Positions 58,311-64,000 of a stretch of 64,000 nucleotides of DNA are shown piece by piece. The notes under the pieces are model-generated. The model was not told the DNA's origin. It saw only the letters and a program-made list of their open reading frames with translations, and searched no databases. The stretch lies in NCBI GenBank assembly GCA_958296065.1, contig CATQHX010000013.1, positions 51,397 through 115,396 on the forward strand, read 5' to 3'. This DNA is from Vicinamibacterales bacterium. GTDB lineage: Bacteria; Acidobacteriota; Vicinamibacteria; Vicinamibacterales; UBA8438. Position 1 is the stretch's first letter. Every line of letters starts with the position of its first letter. Both the position numbers and the translations under genes were made by a program.

Positions 58311-59192
58311 ATGTCATCGAACGCCACCGAGCAACGCCGGGCCTTGGAGCTGGCCCTGGAGAAAGCGCGCTATCAGGCGCAGCGTGCCGAGCGCCAGTAC
58401 CACACTGTCGATCCAGACAACCGCCAGGTCGCCGGCGAGCTCGAAGTCCGGTGGAACGATGCGCTCGTCCGCGTCGGCCAGCTCGAAGCGGACCTCGCCG
58501 CGCTCGCCGACACGCAGACGGTCTTGACCCCCGAGCAACGGCAGCACGTCCTTGAGCTCGGCAACGACCTTTCGGCGCTGTGGCATCATCCTCACGCCTC
58601 GCCCGACCTGAAGAAGCGGATCCTGCGCACGGTGCTTCACGAGATCGTCATCGATACCGATGAGGCCCCCCGCGAACACGTCCTCCATCTGCACTGGCAG
58701 GGCGGCGTGCATACGCAGCTGCGCGTGCCGTGTAACCGGACTGGTCACCGACGCGTGAGAACGGATCGGACTGCAATCGATCTGATCCGAGAGTTGTCCA
58801 AAGTGTGCCGCGACGCCGCGATCGCCGCCACCTTGAACCGACTCGGGTACCGGACCGGAGGTGGCCAGACGTGGCGCGTGCACAGCGTGCAGGACACTCG
58901 GCACTACTACCATCTCCCCAACCATCGCAACGACGACATCTGGCTCACCATCGAGCAGGCGGCCACAAGGCTGGGTGTCAGCCACACCGTCGTCAAACGC
59001 CTGATCCGGCAGCAGACATTGCCCGCTACGCAGGTCGTCGCCTCCACGCCGTGGATCATCAACCGCCAGGATCTCGACTTGCCCGCCGTGCAGTCGGAAG
59101 TCGAAGCCGTCCGCGCTGGCCGCCAACTGCGCCGGACAGATCCCAACCAAGCAGAAATCCCCGTGGAAACCGGGGTTCTTGAGAAGGTGTAG
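58311..59192 (+). pseudogene. Serine recombinase C-terminal part
   Basis: The last ~290 residues of a large serine recombinase remain: a coiled-coil region (ARYQAQRAERQYHTVDPDNR), LKKRILRTVLHEIVIDTDEA, and a C-terminal helix-turn-helix (WLTIEQAATRLGVSHTVVKR). The catalytic N-terminal domain with its serine is missing and is replaced by the IS1380 fragment in the same frame. It ends with a normal stop, immediately before the convergent tyrosine recombinase. Confidence 0.78.
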
Positions 59193-59194
59193 CA

Positions 59195-59890
59195 CTATGT
59201 CGAAGCGTTCCGGAGCGCGTGTGGCGAAACCGGCTTGGCGAGGCGCGCGCGTCGGGCGGCGATCTGGCATGCACGCTGGACCGCTGCCCGCGTGATCGGC
59301 GTCTCGGGACGCTCGCCGGGAAAGAGCCAGTGCCGGGGCCGTTCGACTTTCCACCAGGCGCGCAGGACCGCCAGCAGCTTCGGCGAGAGCATCACGTAGC
59401 GGTCCTTCTGTCCCTTGCCCTTCGCGATGCGCAGCACCATGCGTTCGCTGTCGATGGCGGACACGGTGAGGCGGACGGCCTCGGAGATGCGCAGGCCGGC
59501 GGCGTAGCACGTGGTCAGGATGGCGTGATGCTTCGCGGCCTTCACCCCGTCGAGAAACTGGACCACTTCTTCCGGGCTGAGCACGACCGGTAGGGACCGC
59601 GGCTTCTTCGGCGCGGGGATCATGTCGTCGAAGACCCACCGCTTCTGGAGCGTGACCCGATAGAGGAAGCGAAGCGCCGACACGGCGACGACGAGCGAGC
59701 TCGGCGCGAGACGACGTTCGTTGGTCAGGTAGACCTGGTAGGCGCGGATTTGCTCCGGACCGAGGTGAGCCGGGGAACGGTCGAAGTAACGAGCGAACCG
59801 TGCGACCGTTTCGACGTACGTCTGTTGGGTGCACTCCGACAGCCGCCGCACCTGCATGTCTTCGAGCATGCGTTGACGAAGGGAAGCCAT
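59195..59890 (-). pseudogene. Tyrosine recombinase truncated before the catalytic tyrosine
   Basis: A site-specific integrase of the XerC/IS91-associated type with an intact SAM-like N-terminal domain. It has catalytic Arg134 (AGLRISEAVRL), a lysine in AKGKGQKDRY and the HALR box (H224, R227). It stops three residues later, so the second histidine and the tyrosine nucleophile are lost. The junction coincides with the end of the serine recombinase remnant, which indicates that a deletion joined two elements. Confidence 0.82.
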
Positions 59891-60051
59891 GAGACGCTCC
59901 TCTCTGAGAGGCCTGGGGGATTCCAGGCACTCGCAGAGCAGCGTACGGCGAGGCTCACGACGGGCTGTGGGGGCTCGACGATCTGGCCGGACATCTCAGT
60001 GGCGGCGGGTCGATCCGTCGTCTACCGCGAAGCGGTTTAGTCCAATGCTGC

Positions 60052-60071
60052 TTATGCCGACATCGGCATAA
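60052..60071. repeat. 9-bp inverted repeat
   Basis: TTATGCCGA and TCGGCATAA are separated by CA. It directly precedes the IS66 fragment and may be a recombination or regulatory site. Confidence 0.6.
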
Positions 60072-60585
60072 ACGGCACCTGCTCCAACGCTGCAAGGAAC
60101 TGCGGGAGGATCATCCTCACAGTCTCTGGGCCGGCCAGGTGCAAGCGGTCTTGCAGACGGGCCTCAACGTGCGTGACCGCTGCAACGACGGCGAGTTGAG
60201 CGAGCACGGACTGGCATCGGTCCGCGGCCGACTCGTGGCCCGACTCGGTCGGTTGGTTGACGCACCACCACCGCTGGAAGACGCCGAGCGCTTCGCCCGG
60301 CACCTGGCCAGGGAATTCGATGCCGTGTTCCTCTTCTTGCGAGACCTGACGGTCGACGCCACCAACTGGCGCGCCGAACAGGCCATCCGGCCCGCTGTCG
60401 TCATTCGCAAGGTGTGCGGCGGCAACCGCACCCGCCACGGCGCCGATACTCAGCAGGTGCTCGCCAGCGTCGTGCGCACCGCCCGTCAACGCCATCTCGA
60501 TCTGCCTCCGTTGATCGCCACGATGTTGCGCGCCACCGGTCCCGTCGTCCCAGACGCCTTCGGGCTCCCTCCGCCGCCCGCCTGA
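60072..60585 (+). pseudogene. IS66-family transposase C-terminal fragment
   Basis: The C-terminal third of an IS66-type transposase is clear: LLQRCKELREDH, RFARHLAREFDAVFLFLRDL, TNWRAEQAIRPAVVIRKVCG and DTQQVLASVVRTARQRH. The conserved N-W-R-A-E-Q catalytic glutamate region is present, but the front half is missing. The frame is open to a stop at 60585. Confidence 0.78.
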
Positions 60586-60789
60586 GGGTGGGCATCACCG
60601 CTACCCCGCCGAGACAGCAAACCGGCACTCCGAGGCGGTCGCCTCAATTGCGATCGACCCAGGCAGGTATCTTCACGCGCAGGCTGAAGCATCAATAGCA
60701 CCGATGCCGCTCACAGCATCGTCGCCGTTCGGGATTTCAAAAGTCCCCGGCCCACTTGTGCCCGTGTTTGTTGAGGAATCACCCGCTAA

Positions 60790-61230
60790 ACGAATACCTT
60801 CCGCGATCTCGCGCCAAAGGACGTAGATGTTGACGCCGTCACGAGACTGTGCGCCGACCTCACCGACAGCCTCCTGGCTGCTCAACAATTCGCTCTCCAG
60901 AGTCAAGAGCGCGAAACGACGCTGACCGAGAAGATACGCACACTCGAAGAAGATAAACGACAGCGAGAACGATGGGAGCTGGAAGCGTCCCGCTACCACC
61001 TAGCGAATGTGGGGAGCGGAGCCTTCGTGCGCAAGCTCAAGGAAACGGAGGGCGTCACGGAACCGCCGCACTGGCTGTGTGCACGCTGCTTCGAAGAAAG
61101 AAAAAAGTCGATCCTCCAGCGCCGCTCTCCCCAGAACTTGGTTTTGCCCATCCTGCAAGACCCCGATCAACGGGTGCACGAAACGACCCGACGGGACGGA
61201 AGATTCTTTTCCTTCTGCTGTTCGATGGTG
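60790..61230 (+). pseudogene. Coiled-coil protein with C-x2-C motif, start lost
   Basis: The frame reads NTFRDLAPKDVDVDAVTRLC, a long coiled coil (QSQERETTLTEKIRTLEEDK), GAFVRKLKETEGVTEPPHWL and then C-x2-CFEERKKSILQRR, a type seen in small proteins of mobile elements. No ATG, GTG or TTG lies between an upstream stop and the coding start; the likely start codon is ACG at 60790 where ATG would be expected. Past about 61215 the sequence is probably unrelated. Confidence 0.45.
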
Positions 61231-61459
61231 ACGCAACTGGGCAACCACGGTCCCTCTCCGCCCCCCGTCCCTGCTCGGTACTGCCTAAGTGACAGCCTAA
61301 CAGCCCGTGGCAAAAAGCCCCGCTGCATTCGAACGGCGATGCATCCCGCGTGGACTGCGTTGCTCCTCGGTCGAATATGCCCAATATGCTTCCTCGTCGC
61401 GCCTTGCCACGCGGGCGCCTCGCCGTTCTCGGTGCGACGCGGGGTTTCACCACGGAGTG

Positions 61460-61847
61460 CTATGGTTCCTGGCGCGGCAGCGCCCGCGCCGTGGCGAGAT
61501 CCTGTTTCATCGACCCCCGCAAGCTGGGAAGCATGGTGGACCGGACGCACCGCGAGCTGATGGACGACGACATCGCCCGCATCGCGGGGGCCTACCACGC
61601 TTGGCGCGACGATGCGACGGCCTACGAAGACCTTCCGGGCTTTTGCAAGAGCGCCCCGCTCGACGAGGTGCGCCGGCACGGGCACGTACTGACGCCCGGC
61701 CGCTACGTCGGCGCGGAGCTGCAACCGGACGACATCCGACCAGTGGATCTGGAGACGGTCCCGCCCAATGGCGAGAACGCCCCGCTGGGTGTATTCAAGG
61801 GCAAGAAACGGCAGATCACGTTGACGGATCATGCCGGAATTGCTTGA
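61460..61847 (+). pseudogene. HsdM C-terminal fragment of a type I restriction-modification system
   Basis: The end of a type I modification subunit is recognisable: GEILF and, in the next frame, [20 protein letters not shown], then [34 protein letters not shown] and [14 protein letters not shown]. The methylase core is missing and the frame is broken near 61510. It is a relic of a different defence gene from the MADS locus. Confidence 0.72.
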
Positions 61848-61879
61848 GAAGATGGACGCGATGGCCCGCAAGCCGGGGC

Positions 61880-62085
61880 GGCAAGGAGGACGAAACCCGG
61901 CACTTCATCGAGCTGGGCGTGCCCAGGACCGCCATCGCCAAGATCACGGGCGTGTCCCGTACCGCCCTCTACAGCTTCATGAGCACCCGAGGGCTCAAGC
62001 CAAGCCGTCACCGCTCCCGGGCCCGACGACTTCGTCGAGCCGGTCACCCCGTGCGCGACGGTGAGAACAACTCAGCCGGCGGTTG
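61880..62085 (+). pseudogene. Serine resolvase C-terminal HTH fragment
   Basis: DETRHFIELGVPRTAIAKIT with GVSRTALYSFMSTRGL is the DNA-binding end of a resolvase/invertase, in a frame that continues to 62086. The catalytic domain is missing. Confidence 0.65.
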
Positions 62086-62086
62086 A

Positions 62087-62518
62087 CGCCGATCGCCTGG
62101 ACCGATGCCACGTCGGTCGGCGCGAACGACCGCAGCGCCGGTACTCGCAGGCCAGGGAGGTCTCACGCATCGCCGCCGAGCCGGACTTCCGGTTCGACCC
62201 TACCTGCTGCAGCACGTCAGTCCGAATCGAGTGGAAGAACATCGTCCTCTACAGCGAGACTCTGGCGGCTGCGGCGGCAGGGCATGAGCGAGCGGACGGC
62301 GCGACACGAGCACATCGAAGCGCGCCGATCATGTTGAGCTCGCCGTTGACGACGAGCACGCCGACGATCGAGAAACATGAACCCACCCTTGACGTAAACG
62401 GCGACCATCATGGTATTGCGCCCGCGCGACCAGTCGCCCTCCCAGCGAGAACTCCGCTCCGAGGTCCGCCGTAAATGGCGGGGCGAGGTGCGGAGAAAAG
62501 CCGTCGCTCGTCGTGTCT
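62087..62518. other. Stretch without an assignable gene
   Basis: A minus-strand piece around 62400-62470 reads like an outer-membrane barrel strand (HLAPPFTADLGAEFSLGG), perhaps from a TonB-dependent receptor, but no gene can be defined. Confidence 0.3.
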
Positions 62519-62806
62519 CTAGTCGTCCGTTCCCGTAGCCGCCTCCAGCCAACCGAAGAGTGTCGCTGGCGTCCCAGCATCGAGTGGGCCCGCCTCGATC
62601 CGCGCGATGACGCTCCACTTGAACCGCTCGTAGAACCGCTCGGCCGTCGCCTCGTCGGTCACCGACAGCGGATCCCCAGCGCGAGCTGGGTCGAGCCCGA
62701 CCCGCCGTAGCCCCACGCCGGTCCCGTCGGCGAGTGGTTCCGCACCGCGGGCGACGATCGCCAGTCCACAACATCCGGTGTCGTCCCCATTCCCTACGAG
62801 GGGGCG
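62519..62806 (-). pseudogene. C-terminal fragment of an unrecognised protein
   Basis: The minus strand is open and protein-like: GDDTGCCGLAIVARGAEPLA, GLRRVGLDPARAG, DEATAERFYERFKWSV and GTPATLFGWLEAATGTDD. A stop lies just upstream (about 62806) with no good start codon, although GTG at 62716 is possible. The family is unknown to me. Confidence 0.4.
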
Positions 62807-62967
62807 CTATCGAGAGTACGCGGCCGGAACGTAGAGGCCGAGGGTTGCCGCAGATGGCCCATGATGTCGCTCGCACCGTCACATGGGTCCGCGAAAGGCC
62901 AAACGGGTCCGGTGCAATCGAGTCTTGAATTGTGCACGGAATACCTCACAGCCCTGAAGCTGTCTAT

Positions 62968-63002
62968 GTAAACCTATGATAATAAGTGGCTTATAGGTTT
63001 AC
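62968..63002. repeat. 10-bp inverted repeat in an AT-rich junction
   Basis: GTAAACCTAT (62968-62977) and its exact complement ATAGGTTTAC (62993-63002) flank 15 AT-rich bases. It sits exactly where the sigma-54 activator homology ends, suggesting an insertion end or recombination site. Confidence 0.7.
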
Positions 63003-63402
63003 GGCGGCCGTCGGGGCGTCAGCTCGGCCACCTCGTCGAGCAGGACCATCCCGCCGGAGGACATCTCCAGCAGGCCCCTGCGGTCCTGCCCGGCGCCTGT
63101 GTAGGCGCCCTTCGCGTGCCCCGAACAGCTCCCGACTCGAACAGCTCGTCGCCGAGCACGGCGCAGTTGACCGCCACGAAGGCGGCGGCGCGGCGAGGAC
63201 CCTCCTCGTGGATCGCCCGGGCGATCAGCTCCTTGCCGGTGCCCGACTCGCCCTCGATCACCACCGGGAACGGCGCGCCGGCGACCCGCGGGATCTTCTC
63301 CTTCAGGTCCCGCATCGGCGGGCTCTCGCCGACGAGCCGCGCCACGCCGCGCGGTTCGCCGCCGCCCGCACGTCCCGACTGGTAGGCGTCGCGCCACATC
63401 AT
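63003..63402 (-). pseudogene. Sigma-54-dependent activator, AAA+ fragment
   Basis: Part of the AAA+ domain of an enhancer-binding protein: LVGESPPMRDLKEKIPRVAG, Walker A GESGTGKE, FVAVNCA, then after frameshifts at two G runs near 63125-63140 the GAFTGA-like loop HAKGAYTGAGQDRRGLLEM and Walker B GGMVLLDEVAEL. It breaks off at 63003. ATG 63402 overlaps the stop of the small upstream gene (ATGA). Most of the AAA+ domain and the DNA-binding domain are missing. Confidence 0.75.
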
Positions 63403-63626
63403 CCGGCGTCCGCGTAGAGCTCCGTCAGCTCGGCGTCGTTCAGCAACCGGCCCTCGGCCGGCGGCCAGGGCGCGTCGGCGGCCACGGCCACCACGATGCG
63501 GTCGGAGTACTCCCGCCGCCGGTAGTCCTCCACGCACCGCCTCGCCTCGCGCACCGTCTCGTGCCGGTGCCCGCAGCACCCGCATTCCTGCCCGAGGGTC
63601 GTGTACACATCCGGTCGCTTCGTCAT
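63399..63626 (-). CDS. Small cysteine-containing hypothetical protein
   Basis: This encodes 75 residues from ATG 63626, with GGGAGG 8 nt upstream. C-x-CCGHRHETVREARRCVED near the start could bind zinc; the rest is compact alpha/beta. The stop overlaps the start of the sigma-54 activator fragment. The family is not known to me. Confidence 0.6.
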   Translation of the reverse strand: MTKRPDVYTTLGQECGCCGHRHETVREARRCVEDYRRREYSDRIVVAVAADAPWPPAEGRLLNDAELTELYADAG

Positions 63627-63720
63627 CGCGCTACCTCCCTGAATCGTGGTCACTGGCATCGCTCAGGGATAGAGCAAACTCCGGGCCAACATCAGGATCG
63701 CCCGCGGCCGGCTCACTCCG

Positions 63721-64000
63721 TCACCGGCTTGGCGCCGAGTCGCGGTCACGGTCTCCGGCGGCCGCGCGCGGCGAGCGTTCCGCGGCGCGGGCGCTCCCGC
63801 CGCGCGGGCCGTAGCGCAGCGCCGCCTGCTGGTCCTCGCCGATGGCCGTCACCTCCTTGACGTAGTCCACCTGCAGGCGCCGGCCATCGGCGTCGGCCCG
63901 GCTCGCCCCGCGGATGCGGTCGTCGAATCCGCGGGCGTATCCCCTGGCCGCCGCGTCGGATTGCAGATATTGCACGGCGTCCCCCGGCCCGCGATCCGAC
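63721..64000 (-). CDS. Hypothetical protein, 5' end beyond the window
   Basis: The frame is open to the right edge and reads protein-like: AVQYLQSDAAARGYARGFDD, then RRLQVDYVKEVTAIGEDQQA, ending in a charged tail. The start is outside the window. No domain is recognised. It may form an operon with 63399-63626, 94 bp downstream. Confidence 0.45.
   Translation of the reverse strand, partial: SDRGPGDAVQYLQSDAAARGYARGFDDRIRGASRADADGRRLQVDYVKEVTAIGEDQQAALRYGPRGGSARAAERSPRAAAGDRDRDSAPSR

Noticed and set aside
62300..62480. TonB-dependent receptor gene
   Set aside because: One barrel-like strand was seen, but frames break constantly and no second conserved element confirms it.
1..64000. tRNA or rRNA genes
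   Set aside because: No cloverleaf-like or rRNA-like sequence was recognised by eye; a dedicated scan would be decisive.

Overview
The window looks like a chromosomal segment of a high-GC Gram-negative bacterium. The protein types present are a PQQ dehydrogenase fused to a cytochrome c domain, a TonB-dependent receptor C-terminus, Calx-beta surface proteins with autotransporter-like barrels, and an N,N-dimethylformamidase-like enzyme. Together they fit a Vicinamibacteria-like Acidobacteriota or a sponge or marine symbiont. That assignment is an inference from protein types only; no rRNA or tRNA was recognised.

Bases 1-24.5 kb are a worn accessory region. They hold an integrase C-terminus, two large Calx-beta/autotransporter-like surface protein genes (one decayed, one with its 5' end split off by an insertion sequence), and an intact ISKra4-type element (7492-10275). 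That element has perfect 19-bp inverted repeats, a 9-bp target duplication and a DruA-like (DUF4338) passenger gene. The region also has a membrane hydrolase-like gene, decayed Sel1 and dimethylformamidase-like genes, and an intact operon for a PQQ dehydrogenase and a membrane-anchored alpha/beta hydrolase. After these come two coupled unknown genes, a truncated topoisomerase I with its catalytic tyrosine changed to cysteine, a TolC fragment and an AlpA-type regulator.

Bases 24.5-36.8 kb are a scrap yard of mobile-element origin. There are remnants of UvrD, a mobilisation relaxase, Lon (twice), RecD2 and a TonB-dependent receptor, a few small plausible genes, strong hairpins, a duplicated ~450-bp segment and imperfect ~36-bp repeats.

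Bases 36.9-55.7 kb are the main feature: a nine-gene defence locus that I identify as a methylation-associated defence system (MADS). Eight genes form one tightly overlapping minus-strand operon: adenine methyltransferase (frameshifted), two small proteins, a second intact adenine methyltransferase, a specificity subunit, a NERD/double-kinase/P-loop protein, a 553-aa protein of unknown fold and a 1873-aa HerA-like ATPase. A divergently transcribed XRE regulator is the ninth. As I recall, the described system has eight genes, so the second methyltransferase would be the unusual addition.

Bases 55.7-64 kb return to debris: Calx-beta, IS1380, serine and tyrosine recombinase, IS66, HsdM, resolvase and sigma-54 activator fragments. 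One intact membrane coiled-coil protein and two small genes at the right edge are also present. Most broken genes carry several frameshifts, many at G or C runs. The PQQ dehydrogenase, the insertion sequence genes and all but one MADS gene are open, so the breaks probably reflect real decay, although assembly errors cannot be excluded from sequence alone.
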